Translations under genes and position numbers: made by a program | Shown: positions 48,161 through 59,949 of the stretch, piece by piece | Numbering within the stretch: position 1 is the stretch's first letter | Layout: the number at the start of each line of letters is the position of its first letter | Notes under the pieces: generated by a model | Seen by the model: only the letters and a program-made list of their open reading frames with translations | Database searches by the model: none | What the model was told of the DNA's origin: nothing | Assembly: GCA_036346395.1 (NCBI GenBank) | Contig: CM070599.1 | Location: forward strand, 27,333,232 to 27,397,231 | Direction of reading: 5' to 3' | From: Hsuehochloa calcarea | Lineage: Eukaryota > Streptophyta > Magnoliopsida > Poales > Poaceae | Length of the DNA stretch: 64,000 bases

Positions 48161-50117
48161 CCGCCCAGATGTGGTAACAATAATTTAATAGGGTTTTTGG
48201 GGAGCAAAATATATATTCTCAACACTCCAGTCATTTACCCATAATGACTTCCCAAAACCACTTTCATGATTAAAAGATGATGATTATGGCATTTAATGCC
48301 CCGATACTTAAGCAAGGCAACCATGTCGCTTAATTACGACCTTATAACCAGTAAGTTACCATTTCATATCTAGGATGACAAGGAATAAGGAATTCAAGTT
48401 GTCAAGGATGGTATAATAATCATTTAATTACCAAGTAGGTATTTAACTACCTTAAGATTTAACATATATTTGCATAAATAAATAAAGCATGCAATTTGGT
48501 ATTTTAAAATAATATAATTTACATAAAATGTAGGCTCAAAATGATCAAAATATTAAATCACCTGGATTGAAGGTAAGACAGTCTTGGTAGTATTGTGCTT
48601 GATCAAATTGAACAAACGTGCCAAAAAAAGGAAAAGATAAGCAAAGAGAACAAATAAATAATAAATGAATTCCAAATGAAACAAGACCATTGCCATTAGC
48701 AATATATTGAATTTAGACAAATTTAGAAATAAATTTCACTTAAATCGGAGTGATAACGAAGGAGAATGGAGCTTCCAAAGTTTGAGTTTGAATTATTTTG
48801 AGAAAATAAAAAGTGGAGAGAGAGAATGTCTCGCTGACAACCGGGTCCCACTGAATCGTGCTTGGTCCACGTGTACAGTGTATGGACCGGAGGTCAAAAT
48901 GCACTGTGCATGTGGTCCACAGTTGCACCGGGTGTATACTGTGCATGGGGCCCACTTGTCAGCCGAATAGGGGAAAACCAGGTTTAACTACCGGCCATTA
49001 CTATTCTCTTGGGCCCACACGGTAGTGAGTCAAAGCCATAGATAAACCGGCCATTAATTAGCTAATCATTCCCTTAGCATTAATCAGTGATGATTTTCCC
49101 TAATGACATTGATTAGGGGCTTAATGGTGGATGAACAGTGCCGGTCTTAACCTGACAGCACAGAGGAGCTCTGGGTGCTTGTGGCTCTAGCTCACCGCCG
49201 GCGGAGGAAGGGATGGCGGCGCCAGGTGAGGCAAGAAATGGGACGCTGGGAGGACAGCGGCCACCAGGGCACCGGTAGCGAGGTTGGCGGTGCACGAGTG
49301 CGGCGGTGGCGGCACTCAGACGTGTCGTGAACTAGCGGCCCGGTGGCGCTCTGAACTGGAGAAGGTGAGCACAAGAGAGGGCATGGCACGAGGATCTCAC
49401 CAAGACTGAAAGGGAGGTTGGAGAGGACAATGGGCGATGAATTACGGCGAGGAAGGTGGTGGCCGAAGGCGGAGAAGAAGGCCGGATCCGGAGGTGTTGG
49501 TGGCCCAAATCCAAATTGGCTTGGGGGATGAGTCCCTTTACTTCGGAAGCGCCTGGTGACAGCGGTGGTTTCGCCGGAGCGGCAAATCGCCTGCGGGGCC
49601 GCACGGCCAGCAAGGGAAGTTCAGGCTTTGCTTTGGGGAAACTTACCGAAGGTGATGGGAGCAGAGGGGAAAGAGCAAGGGAGGTGCACTGGCTCCTCTT
49701 ATAGTCGAGGAAAGGAGGAAGTGCTGTTGGGAGGCTCGGTGAAGGTCGCGCTGTCCGAGGTAGTCATGGCACTGGGCAGGGCAGGTTTGAAAACCAAATG
49801 ACAAATCGAGAAATACTATTCATAGTCCCAAAATGGAATGCTACACATGGTTGCCGCCGCCGCTCGCATCCCTCCCTCCCATGGTCCCCGTTGTCGCTCG
49901 CATCCCTAGCGGGCACACGGGCATGGCTGCCGGCGGCAGGCATAGGCAAGCTTCTCTGCCCGTCGCCCTTCGCGGGCATCCCCGTGGGAAACAATAGGGT
50001 GGAGGGCATAGGTATAGGCAAGCATTACTCGTGCCTGTCGGACCCAATTGCCATCCCTAGTGACTACAAAGATTGAGGAAAACGAGGGTTGACTTCGGGC
50101 GGAGATACAAGATCTCA

Positions 50118-51900
50118 TGCAAGAAGTACAATTTTTGGTGCGACATATATCGGTGGATGGTGCTACTATGCGGGTTCTACATCAATCACTACCCAAACAG
50201 TGAGCATGTCGTTTTGGAGGAGAGTACGATTCTGATCTAGACATGCGGTCAGATAGTGCTCTTGGGCAGCGACGAGACTTCAATCCCCATCGTGGAAGTG
50301 TTGCATATGAGCCAAATTTCTTTGGGCGCGATAGAGGAGCTGCTGGAAACAACCATGTCGATTATGGTATTGGGATGCTCAAAATTGCCATGCTAGCGTT
50401 CAATGGGCGTACTGATCCAGAGGTGTCCTTGGAATGGGAGATGCGCGTGGATCAAATTTTTTTATAGCCACAACAACACCTAGGAGAAGAAGGTGAACGC
50501 TGCATCAACTGAGTTCACCGAATATGTTCTTGTTTGGTGGAACCAATTGTGTCGTATCAGAGGATGACCTGACACATGGGAACACATGAAGAACATCATG
50601 AAGAGGTGGTTCGTGCCAGCACACTACACTAGAACCTTGCACACAAAATTGCAATGACTTCATCAAAGTTCCTTATCCGTGGATGAGTACTACAAGGAGA
50701 TGGAGATTCTCATGATTCGTACGGGCGTGAATGAACCCGAGGTGGCGACCATGGCTCTATTCTTTGAGGGTCTGAATGACAATGTGCAAGAGAAGACGGA
50801 GTCGTCAGAATACAACAATCTACCAGGTCTTATGCATTATGCGGTGCGTTCTGAACAACATATTTTGCAACACCAGGCCCGTGGAAGCCGCACTACCACA
50901 ACACGTGGAGGTGTCCACAACAAGGCGATGATATTGGTGCAAGCTCCAAGGTGGCAGCATCGCACAGGTCAACCGGGGTTGTTTCAAAGGAGGTGTCGAA
51001 AGCTGTGAGTAATGGAGGTAAAGAAGCATCTAAAGCTAATTCTAGTGCATTTTCTTCTACTCGTACTAGTAACATTGAGTGCTTTAAGTGCAAAGGAAGG
51101 GGGCATATGATGCGTGATTGTCCAAATCAACGAAAAATGCTCATTACTCATGATGGGTACGCTACGTCAAGTTCTACAGTAGTGAATATGAAAGCCAGAG
51201 GTCCGACGAAGAGCACAAGCATGACAGTCCTATTATTTGTGACCGTTCTTTGGGTGGTGTTAATATTTTTGTCTGGAAGGTGCAAAGTGAAGAAATTTAA
51301 GCTAAAGGGCAACGCTGGAGTGTTTTTCAAATGGTGCGCAAGATAATGGAGAAAGCGTGTAAGCTGATCATTGACGGTGGGAGCTTTACTAATGTGTTTA
51401 GCAAAGATTTTGCGTTTGCTTTGGGACTATCCACACGGAGGCATCAGTAACCGTACTATGTGGAGTGGTTGTACAACTCCGGGAGATTCAAAATAACTCA
51501 CAAGTTGCATGTGTCGTTCGTTGTTGGTGACTATGTTGACAAAACGGATTGCGACGCAGTGCCGATGAATGCATGTGGTTTGCTAGTAGGTAGGCCATGA
51601 CAATATGATCATAATGCTACACTTGAGGGCCGGTTCAACACATATTCTTTTTGCACATGACGGGAAGCAACGTGCTAAAACCAATGATGGAAAATACAAT
51701 CAAATTGGATGAAATTTCAGCAAAGAATAAGGCTATGAAGAATACCCCAAAGCCAAGGACGGCTTTGCTTAAAGTGGGAGGGGATGACACAGGCCTAAAA
51801 ACCATAAATGTTTCAACTGGTGTTAATTCTTTTCTAGTTGGAGAAGGCTTGTTAGTGTCGAGAGGGCGAACAACATGGAAAATGACGATGTAGCTGATAC
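50118..51900 (+). pseudogene. Ty3/Gypsy gag-protease remnant (second element)
   Basis: Gag pieces in order: KIAMLAFNGRTDPEVSLEWE (about 50380), VDEYYKEMEILMIRTGVNEP (50676), ATMALFFEGLNDNVQ and LMHYAVRSEQHILQHQA. Then comes a CCHC knuckle CFKCKGRGHMMRDC (about 51080) with correct C-x2-C-x4-H-x4-C spacing. The protease part follows: ACKLIIDGGSFTNVFSKDFA (51357), LGLSTRRHQ, VGDYVDKTDCDAVPMNACGL, LLVGRP. Several frameshifts and stops occur (50466, 51448, 51599 among them). RT and later pol are absent; homology ends near 51950. The orientation is opposite to the neighbouring Gypsy element, so this is a separate insertion. The GC-rich 49846-50090 may be its 5' part. Confidence 0.82.
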
Positions 51901-52439
51901 TGGTATGAAGTACTTGTTAGTGGCCTTTTTGGTCCCGAAGGGCTTAGGCACTCCGTCCACTTCTACCTGACGAAATCTCATAAAGGCAGTTGTTCTTTGC
52001 AGGGTTTGGCATGACAGTTGGGAAATTGAAGAGGAGCAACTGTTTTCGCACGAGGTTTGGAGCGATGGTTTGGAAATTGAAGAGGCACAATTTTTTCATG
52101 CTCGTCCTTCCAAACTTTGAAAAGGGACGTTACCGTGCTTCTTTTCCCACACGCTGTAGGTGATCGTGGGTGGGTTCGTGCCGGTTTGTGCACCGTAGTG
52201 GGGCACGTGTGTGCCCTGTGGTTGGCTAGACTTGCTTCGATTACCACACCCGCTGGGTGCCGTTGTCCTATATTAAGGTGGCTCGCGATGCACTCCTTTT
52301 TTTGCTTACGAGTTCCTTACCTACCTCCTGCTTTCTTTGCTTTGCGTCATGTGTGTGCTTTCGCTTCACTCCCAAGGTGCTTCGCTTGTTTCAATCCTGA
52401 GGTTCTTCGCTCGCTTCAATCCTAAGGTGGTTCACTTGG

Positions 52440-53040
52440 GTCGTCATGGCCAAACGGGCCAAGGGTGCAATAGAAGCAGTGGAGGAGGTGTCTTACACCA
52501 GTGAGCTTGGGGGTCGGAAGCCACAGATAGATTTCTCGCGACCCTCATTGTCAAGAAGCAACTTTTGAGCATGGAGGGCACAGTCCGGTCTCCTCTCCCG
52601 AGGGTGACATTGACTCTGTGCGAAGACGAGGATGTGGTATTCTCTGCATTCTTCATTGCAGGGCTTTGCATTCCATCGGCACCTCTTTGTGGCGAAGGTG
52701 CTAGGTATATACCATGTGGAGCTCGCCTAGCTGACGCCGAACTCCATCACCGCTTGAGCATCTTCGAGTGGGCGGTGCGGTCACTCGATGTGGCTGGGAG
52801 TGGGCGGTTGTTTGCATATCTTCACGACGCGCGTTGCTAGTAGTAGAAGAAGAAAGGTACCAACATCGTGGTAAACTTCGGGCACGCGTGCAGGAAAGGC
52901 TATGAATGGGCCAACACAAAGTGGAAGACGACGGCTGACGTGCGTGCCCCAGCGTCGTGAGTTCCAAAGGGGCGTTACGCGGTCGTTCTTTGGCCAAACA
53001 AGATGCGACCAAACAGAGGGGAGGAAGTCGGCCTACGAAG
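52440..53040 (+). pseudogene. Possible plant 'gypsy-type transposon' protein fragment
   Basis: Frames over 52446-52840 give MAKRAKGAIEAVEEVSY, then in another frame MEGTVRSPLPRVTLTL, VVFSAFFIAGLCIPSAP and LHHRLSIFEWAVRSL. The pattern of a 'GLxxPxxP' block followed by a helix recalls the transposon-encoded Transposase_28-type proteins of grasses. The match is from memory of the pattern and is weak; frameshifts break it. It sits between the second Gypsy remnant and the broken WAT1 paralogue. Confidence 0.35.
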
Positions 53041-53497
53041 GAGATCCAGATTTTTATTATTTTCTGATTTAAATAACTCTAGAACTCAAGTTATAATTTT
53101 TGAAATTAGCAAACCAACTCTGAAAATTATGAATTGTTTTGGAGAGGCTCCTAGCACCATCTTGTATTTAAAAAATCCATGATTTTACCAGCTCTTAATG
53201 TTTTGTGAAAATTCTTTTGTTGTTGGCTTTATTAGGAAAAGTTTTAAATACAAAAATTGCAGAGAAATGCTAAAAAATGCAGAATCTAATACTTGAAGCA
53301 TAAATAACAGAGAAGACCAATTTTTAAGCTGTTATACAGAGGATCCAAATTTGCATATTGGGGCACCGACAGTTTATCTGTGCCACTACTCGATTGCTGC
53401 AATGGTGTGCCTCTTTGGTGCACTTGAGTCCATTGTAATGGCAGTTTGCGTCCACAGGGATATGGACATGGAGCATTGGAGGTTAGGACTTACTGCC

Positions 53498-55474
53498 TAT
53501 TTGTTTCGGTTGGGCTTTTCAAAAGCGACTTCGATCGTGCTCCGGGCTTCTCATTTGAATTTGAGCAGGTGGGCTTTCTGATTTGGTGTTTGGTTATCTG
53601 GCTTTTAGGTAGACTAGCTGCAGCTTCCGAGATGAGAAATGTCTGAAATGCTCCTGAGGAAAGTAATGACTTGTTTTATGTTGTTTAATGTAATTAACAA
53701 TATTTAATGATATTTAACAACATTTGATGATATTTGATGGTAGTTAACAACAAGTGACGATAACTAACGACATTTGATGATAACTAACAAATTATTATAG
53801 TGAATAATTAATACAAAATATTCTTACAGTGAATAATTAATACAACAAATTATTACATAAATAAATACAATAATAATTATTGCAATAAATAGTTATTACA
53901 ACAAATAATTACTTTTAGAGATGATATGTTGTTTGTTTGTTACAAACTTTGACTAATTCATTCCCCCTCCACTTTTTTCGGGCTTGGGACCGGCATTGAC
54001 AGTGTTAGGCACCCCCACCCTCACACGTACCCTCAAGTGTTTATGCAAATCTTAAATGAAAAGGTGATTATAGCATGACTCTTCTTGACAGTAAGATTAG
54101 AAATACAACAAACAATCACAAAGATTATTTAAGGCAACATTATCATTCCTTTCTTGTTAACACCAACTCAATTATGCAACACTACATTAGATGACTAAAC
54201 TACATTTTGCTACCAGATACAAGAAAGAAATGCAGAGTATGTTACATATCTAATCTTGCCAATTTAGGATGCCCAATGAACACTAGATATATGAAGAAAT
54301 TCTTTTGTTAGTCAATGAATTTTGAATTACTTTTTTTGTTCCTTTAGCATCCCACAAGCATGATGTGAAACATTGGAGAACTAATCAGAGAACTAAAATT
54401 TCATTGAGAAAAACATGAATACTTCAAATAACAATACACACACAGATCTAAACATATCCATTTAGAAAAATTGTCAAGCTTGGATCAATCAACCTAATCA
54501 ACGACCATGAAGTCACGCAGAGAAGTGGTGAATTCATGGTTCAGCAGTATCATTCATTCATGAAGTCTAACACCGAATTCTGAATATTTTTACAAGTTTA
54601 CTCAACCAAACACCGAATTCTAAATATGAACGTTTCACAGTCTTCACTAAGCAGCTCACATTAACATCTTACAATGATCTGCAAATAAATTTATCAACAA
54701 CAAAATTTAGTAGTTTCGAAATGTGGTTTTTAAATATGAAATTAATATGCAAAGCAATCCAATATGAAAAAAAAGATAGAGTGGAAAAAAAAGATATAGT
54801 GGTTTCCAAGTTTGATTGGTTAGGAAACATTCATCATCGATATTTCATTTTCCATGAACTCAATTTTGATTTTTCAATTGATAGCGTCAACCAATACTGA
54901 AACATCCCCCTAGAATAATAAAATTGACCATCATTTTCAAATGGAATCACAAGTGCAGATCAAACAAACCAAAAGTGACCATAATTCAGACTAGTACCAC
55001 ATTCATGCTCACGTTCAACAAGATCCATCTCAAGCCCCCCTTTCTTTTGCTGTTATTTTCCAAATGCAAGTAACCAAAATGAAGCCATCTAGCATATTCC
55101 CTGATTGATCATCGCTACAAGTAGTGCTATTGGTAATAATCAATTTAAAAGGGCTGGAACAAGAAGGGAAGGGCTCACTTTTGGAACTGGTGGTGGATCC
55201 ATAGCATGCTTTGGAAAGATCTTTGCAGAGAAATTTCACCAGCTGGGCGCATAGACGGGGGAGGACAAGGGCGACGCCGGGACGGGGGAGGACGAGGGTG
55301 GCGCCGGGTCGGGAGGGGAAGGAGAGCGACGGCTCGGGGGGAGACCGACGGCGGCTCGGGAGGAGGTCGAGGGGGAGGGTGGCAACGGCTCGGAAGGAAG
55401 AGATGCGACAAGGTGATCGTTTGGAAAGGCTTTCGGTTTTTTCAAGCGAAAGCCGAAACCGTTCCAAACGGCGC
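53498..55474. mobile_element. Insertion of about 2 kb inside the WAT1-like exon 5
   Basis: Removing this segment restores collinearity with exon 5 of the intact gene without a gap. The left target CTTACTGCC (53489-53497) and right CTTACCACC (55475-55483) match at 7 of 9, suggesting a 9-bp (or 8-bp) target duplication. The ends share 'gtttcggttgggctttt'-like and, reversed, 'ggtttcggctttcgctt'-like words, an imperfect TIR. Inside, 53690-53900 is a degenerate 'taacaatatttaatgatatt' repeat and 55240-55420 is GC-rich. No transposase was seen. A MULE- or hAT-type non-autonomous element is the likely class. Confidence 0.5.
53670..53910. repeat. AT-rich degenerate short-period repeat
   Basis: Words such as 'taacaacatttgatgatatt' and 'gtgaataattaatacaa' alternate through this stretch with a period near 20-35 bp. 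It is non-coding and lies inside the 2 kb insertion. Confidence 0.6.
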
Positions 55475-56479
55475 CTTACCACCAGGCTTTACTCATCAGC
55501 CTACGTGGTAAGTGGTACTGTCTTCATTTCATGTTTCAGGTTGAGTTCTTGCATTTGTTATCAATCTAAAGAAGTAAATGTGTTCCCGTTACTATCCTGG
55601 TGCATGCGAAACAAGGCCTCTCTCTTCATCGCTGTTTTCAGCCTGTTGATGCTCATCTTCGTCGTTGTGCTGAGCTCGATTCTTCTTGATGAGGCTTTGC
55701 ACCTCGGGAGGTGAACACATTTTAGATTCATGCATTGCATTTTGCATATCAATGTATGAATATTCTATTTTTCTCATGGCGAGTTCTTATGTTTTGCTAC
55801 AATGAGTGTGCTTAGTTCTATCCTAATTGTGGGTGGGATGTTGAAAGATCTAGACCCGCCATTATGAGTTAATGGAGTGTTTTGGTGATTAATGACAAAT
55901 CCAAATATGAGACTAACTCTTTTATCAAGTATTATCTTTGTGTAGTCTCATTTGGATATAAAGGTGAAACACAACGAGGTATGCAATCGACATCTCAATC
56001 TATATAATGTTGCATTTCTCGGATCCAAAATATATGATTGAACTCAACCTTAAGTTAAACTTGAATTTGTGCATATGACCTCATTACACATTTGTGTATG
56101 CACACATTTAGGGGGAGTTTTATCCTATACTTTGTGGTTTCACTAGTATTGATCCATATTCCATTTTCCACATATACTAAGGATCTTTACGTTGAAACAA
56201 AACCTTTGAGTATACAAAACTTGTGTAGTTCGTATATACTCATGTTATGAGTATATAGAACTTGTGTAGTTCTTGTATACTCATGTTAGAGTATATATAA
56301 CTTGTGTAGTTTATATACTCAATTGTTCTCTCATTTATCATCATTAAATTTATGAGAATTTAAGTGGTTATCATCAATTACCAAAGAGGAAAGATTGAGG
56401 TATCTTGTCCCACCATTATGAGTTAATGGTATGGTGTGGTAATTAATGATGATCACATTGTGGAACTAACATTTTCCAT

Positions 56480-56830
56480 GAGTTGGATATACAGGTTATG
56501 TTCTAGGATGATGAAGACTTGGGATGATCATGAGTTGATCATCAAGTCAAGAGCTTAGTGTAAATGATGCATCATGAGTTGATGCTTATCAAGAAGAGAT
56601 GATCATGAGTTGATCATTAAGACAAGAGAAGACCCATCATGTGTTGATGGAGGTCAAGTGAAGGATTGCATCATGTGTTGATGCATGTGAAGACTCGGGA
56701 TGGAGAAATCATCATGTGTTGATGATGTTCAAGACAAGATCCGAAGTGAAGAAATCATCATGAGTTGATGATTGTCAAAGTCAAGGACCGGACTTGAAGT
56801 GTTGATGTGCGTCATCAAGCTTCAAGAAGA
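56480..56830. repeat. CATCATGAGTTGATG array in the LTR
   Basis: At least eight units of CATCATG[A/T]GTTGATG or GATCATGAGTTGATC recur about every 30-45 bp with 'caag' spacers. Each unit is partly palindromic. Confidence 0.8.
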
Positions 56831-57025
56831 TGCAAGGCAAAGGTATGACTAGCTAGGGCTAAGGATGTGTTCCTAGTCTTTACCGGTCTCGGTGTTTGGT
56901 TGATAGACCGGATTGCTAGTATAGGTTTGCCGTACTATTAAGAGGATCTTGACTAGTAGTTTGAGTTAGTCATGTGTTGATAGCTCATTATATTTGCTCT
57001 AGCTCATCTATGCATGGAGCTATTA

Positions 57026-57244
57026 TTTGCGAATGTGTTTTGCAAATAGCCGATGCTCATGCATTCAACCCTTGTAGCATGTGACTTAAGTTTGCAAATG
57101 CGTTTTGCAAATGGTGTAAGTCCATGTACCTTTTTCCTTGTGGTATGATTCCAAAAGTTGGCAAATGTGTTTTGCAACTTGTTGGGAATCTTGCTTGTGA
57201 CTCTTGTTGGCATGGCTTGTCAATTAGCAAATGTGTTTTGCAAT
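57026..57244. repeat. Four copies of GCAAATGTGTTTTGCAA in the LTR
   Basis: Copies at about 57028, 57091, 57160 and 57227 are spaced 63-69 bp. Each is an inverted repeat (TTGCAAA ... TTTTGCAA). Confidence 0.8.
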
Positions 57245-57284
57245 TGAAGTTGTTGAAAAAGCCATTTCTGACTTCTGTCAGGAA

Positions 57285-57690
57285 AATCGGAAGTTCCGGT
57301 AGTTTAACGGCGGAAGTTCCGCACCCCGGACTGTCCGATTTTCCGCGGCTTGATTTTTCGAGAGCGGCGGTTTGGGACTTAGCCGATTTTCCAAGTGCGG
57401 AAGTTCCGGAGTGTAACTAGCGGAACTTCCGATTAATCGGTTGCTCCGAAAACCGGCGGTTGGTTTTTTCCAGAGAAGCACCATTTTGGGGACTTAGCCA
57501 AAATTCAATGTGCGGTAGTTCCGCTATGTGTTGAGCGGAACTTCGAAGAATCGAACTTCCGATATGTAGTTGGCGGTAGTTCGCACTAAAAATCAAGCGG
57601 CTAGTTTCTCATCGACATAGCCGTTGCGGTGCCTTTTCTCTCTCTGCGGTAGTTCGGCCTTTGCAGCGGAACTTCCGATTGCCCTGATTT
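57285..57690. repeat. CGGAA[C/G]TTCCG palindrome array in the LTR
   Basis: About nine exact or one-base variants of the palindrome CGGAAGTTCCG / CGGAACTTCCG, plus CCGGACTGTCCGA near 57320, lie just upstream of the TATA box. Palindrome clusters with a CGG core are known in Sirevirus LTRs. Confidence 0.8.
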
Positions 57691-57730
57691 TTCAGGGTTT
57701 GTCTCCCAACGGCTAGTTTTGTGTGTGGGC

Positions 57731-57738
57731 TATATATA
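57731..57738 (+). promoter_or_regulatory. LTR TATA box
   Basis: TATATATA sits in the perfect palindrome GGCTATATATAGCC. The downstream R/U5 region would begin near 57765. Confidence 0.7.
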
Positions 57739-58503
57739 GCCACCTTGGCGGTTGGGAGAGCTTCTTTGGTGCTATTGTTAAGTGATACACTCTTTCTTTG
57801 AGCTAAGAGCAAGCCTCTATTCTCTTTTGTGCATGTGTTGCACTTGGTGAGATTAGAGAGTAAACCCTAAGTGCATGTGTTGCCTTAGGTAGTGGATTGT
57901 GTATCCACGTGGCGTTGACACTTGATTAGTTCAAGTGAAAGTTCGGATTTGTTACTCTTGGTGTTTGCCGACACCTAGGCGGCGTGGAGGCGTCGTGCTC
58001 GGTGACCTTCTCAAGAAGCTTGTGAGAAGGCCCGGCGGTTGTGAGTGGTTTGGTGCTCGCCATCTCGGAGTGGAGGAAGAGAAACCATAGTTGAGCGAGG
58101 TGTTGGTTCGGTTTGGAACCGGTCCTAGTGTTGGACTTACCTCGGAGGTGTGTGCTCATTTGAGGAGCCGGTCCAACGCGGGTTGGGCTTACCTCAACGT
58201 GGATTAGGGGAGACCGGCAAGTCTCCGAACACCACGGTAAAACATAAGCGTGTCATCTTGTGTTTACTTGTGCTTTACTTTGAGCAATTTACATTCTTGC
58301 TCTAATTGCTTATATATCTTGTATGATTGCTCACTTTGTATTGTGTTCATATTGTCGGTGCACTTAGTTGAGCCTAGTTGATTTAGGTTTTAATTGTGCA
58401 AAACCAATTCGCTATTAGCTTCGTATTTATTTATTGGTTTAGCAGATAAAGTTTTAAAACCGCCTATTCACCCCCCTCTAGTCGGCCACCTCGATCTTAC
58501 AAG

Positions 58504-58515
58504 TGGTATCAGAGC
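58504..58515 (+). other. Primer binding site (initiator Met-tRNA)
   Basis: TGGTATCAGAGC lies two bases after the LTR end and is complementary to the 3' end of plant initiator methionine tRNA, the usual primer of Copia elements. Confidence 0.9.
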
Positions 58516-58558
58516 TTGGTCTCTCATTTATTAGACTTAACCGTCTAGAGAGTAAAGG

Positions 58559-59946
58559 ATGGCGACTAGAGAAACAGTGCACCTAGGTAAAGCACCTATC
58601 TTTGATGGCACAAATTATGCTTATTGGAAAATCCGCATGATTTGTTATTTTAAGGCCATGGGCCTAAATATATGGCGGATTGTAGATGCGGGCTTTTCTC
58701 CTCCAAAGGATCCTCTTGCTCCAACAATTGAGGAAGAGAAATGCTCGCATCTCGATGCTCAAGCTACTAACGTTTTATTTAGTGCTTTGAGTATAGATAT
58801 TTTTGATGCCATATGCAATCTCAAGAGCGCTCATGAGATGTGGATCCAAATTCAAGATAAATATGAATTGTCCACTTCCACAAGTGAAGATTGCACATAT
58901 GAACGTTCGTCAGGAGAAGAATGCTCAATCTCAAACTCCGACGATTACGAGGACTCCTCCACTCCATCCTCATCAACTCAATGTTTTATGGCTAAAGGTA
59001 ATAATGAGGTAAATGATAACGATGAGCCTTCATATGATGAGTTGATGGATATGCTAGAAGAGCTAAATGAATATTTAGGAAAGGAGAAATTAAAATTCAA
59101 AGTTTTGAAGAAAGAGTATGTCTCTCTTCAAAATAATTATGATGTTTTAAAAGATGAACATGAAGCTCTCCTCCTGAATAATCAAAATAGCTCTAAGGTG
59201 GATATAGACATTGAATGTAATTTATTAGATGATTTGCCATGTATAGCTTCTATCTCATGCATTTCATCTAAGGTTAGTGTATCCACCTCATGTGAGGATT
59301 TGATTGATATGCCTTGTTGCTCAAAAGTAGATGCTCATATTTCCTCCATATCTTGCAATACTAACATTGTAGAGGAAAACAATGAGCTCAAGGCCCAAGT
59401 CAAAAATTTGAAGAATGACTTGGAAAGAAGCCTAAAAGGGAAGGCCACTCTTGATGAAATATTGAGCAAGCAAAAACGCTTGCAAGATAAGAGTGGAATC
59501 GGCTTCACTCCTAAGAAAAAGGAGAATAGCAAGACAAGGCACAATGCAAGACACACGAAGAATGTCAAGTGCCATGGATGCAATGGAAAGGGCCATTTCG
59601 TCTCGGTGTGCCCTAACAAGGTGAATGACAAGCAATTGTCATCAAAGAAGAGGCGAACCGGCAAGGAGCAACTAAAGAAGGTAAAAGATGAATACAAACT
59701 TCGAACTTGCTACAATTCTTGGAAAAGGGACATATGAGTAAGGATTGTCCCAAAGGTATCACTCCTAAGCCCATTATTTATAATGATCATTATTTGCTTA
59801 GGAAGGATATTAATGGCAATGTGTTTGCTAGGAATGTTAGTTCACCTAATACTTTTGTGAGGGCCATTTGGGTGCCCAAATCTATTGTGACCAACATTCG
59901 TGGACCCAACCAAGTATTGGGTACCAAAGTACGCTTAAATGCTTAA
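58559..59946 (+). pseudogene. Sirevirus-type gag, shortened and frameshifted
   Basis: The ATG lies 44 bp past the primer site. A 392-codon frame starts with APIFDGTNYAYWKIRM, then FKAMGLNIWRIVDAGF, the N-terminal block of Copia gag. After IQIQDKYE the usual middle gag segment is missing and an acidic/Ser-rich stretch follows directly, so an internal deletion is likely. A coiled coil is next (LMDMLEELNEYLGKEKLKFK, YDVLKDEHEALL). A CCHC knuckle CHGCNGKGHFVSVC (about 59569-59610) is intact. The frame then shifts near 59700; the second knuckle region (KGHMSKDCPKG) and the tail (RAIWVPKS, NIRGPNQVLGTK) continue in another frame to 59946. Pol, which normally follows, is absent. The shortened product may still bind RNA but is unlikely to be fully functional. 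Confidence 0.85.
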
Positions 59947-59949
59947 TAG

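Larger units (their letters stand above)
41977..49845 (-). mobile_element. Rearranged Ty3/Gypsy retrotransposon with two LTR regions
   Basis: The - strand carries a decayed integrase/chromovirus pol end (46690-47765). It is followed by a polypurine-like tract (AAGGTGGGTAGG, 46671-46660) and an LTR starting TGTAATATTTC at 46659 that runs to about ...GGTCTGACA at 41977. A second, shorter LTR region ends at TGTAGCATTCC (49845). Homologous blocks: 44970-45420 with 48163-48611, and 45440-46070 with 49165-49785, then the edge 46600-46659 with 49786-49845. LTR sequence also includes 42000-44970, where a TATA (TATAAAAG on -, 44452-44445) is seen. Gag, protease, RT and RNase H are missing. The two LTR copies differ in block order and deletions. 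Confidence 0.75.
53362..55841 (+). pseudogene. WAT1-like gene fragment, exons 5-7, interrupted
   Basis: Exon 5 part 1 (53362-53497) reads VYLCHYSIAAMVCLFGALES and VHRDMDMEHWRLGLTA, with a 6-bp duplication (DMDM where the intact gene has DM). It resumes at 55484-55507 as RLYSSAYV with a donor GTAAGT. Exon 6 (about 55583-55710) gives LLSWCMRN, LLMLIFVVVLSSILLDEALH, followed by a donor; its first third is degraded. Exon 7 begins near 55807 (VLSSILIVGGM) and is cut by the LTR element at 55842. Exons 1-4 are missing. Identity to the intact gene is good in protein but clearly diverged in DNA, so it is an older paralogue and not a recent copy. Confidence 0.85.
55842..58501 (+). repeat. 5' LTR (2.66 kb)
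   Basis: It begins TGAAAGATC and ends GATCTTACA, a near-perfect terminal inverted repeat of the TG...CA type. It holds a TATA box at 57731, a long leader with no ORF, and three internal repeat arrays (separate entries). Confidence 0.85.

Noticed and set aside
56480..57244. CRISPR-like regularly spaced repeats
   Set aside because: Spacers are similar to each other and the array lies in a plant LTR; no Cas-type gene is present.
58504..58515. Possible tRNA gene remnant
   Set aside because: Only the 12-base primer-complementary sequence is present; no cloverleaf can be formed, and the position right after the LTR explains it.
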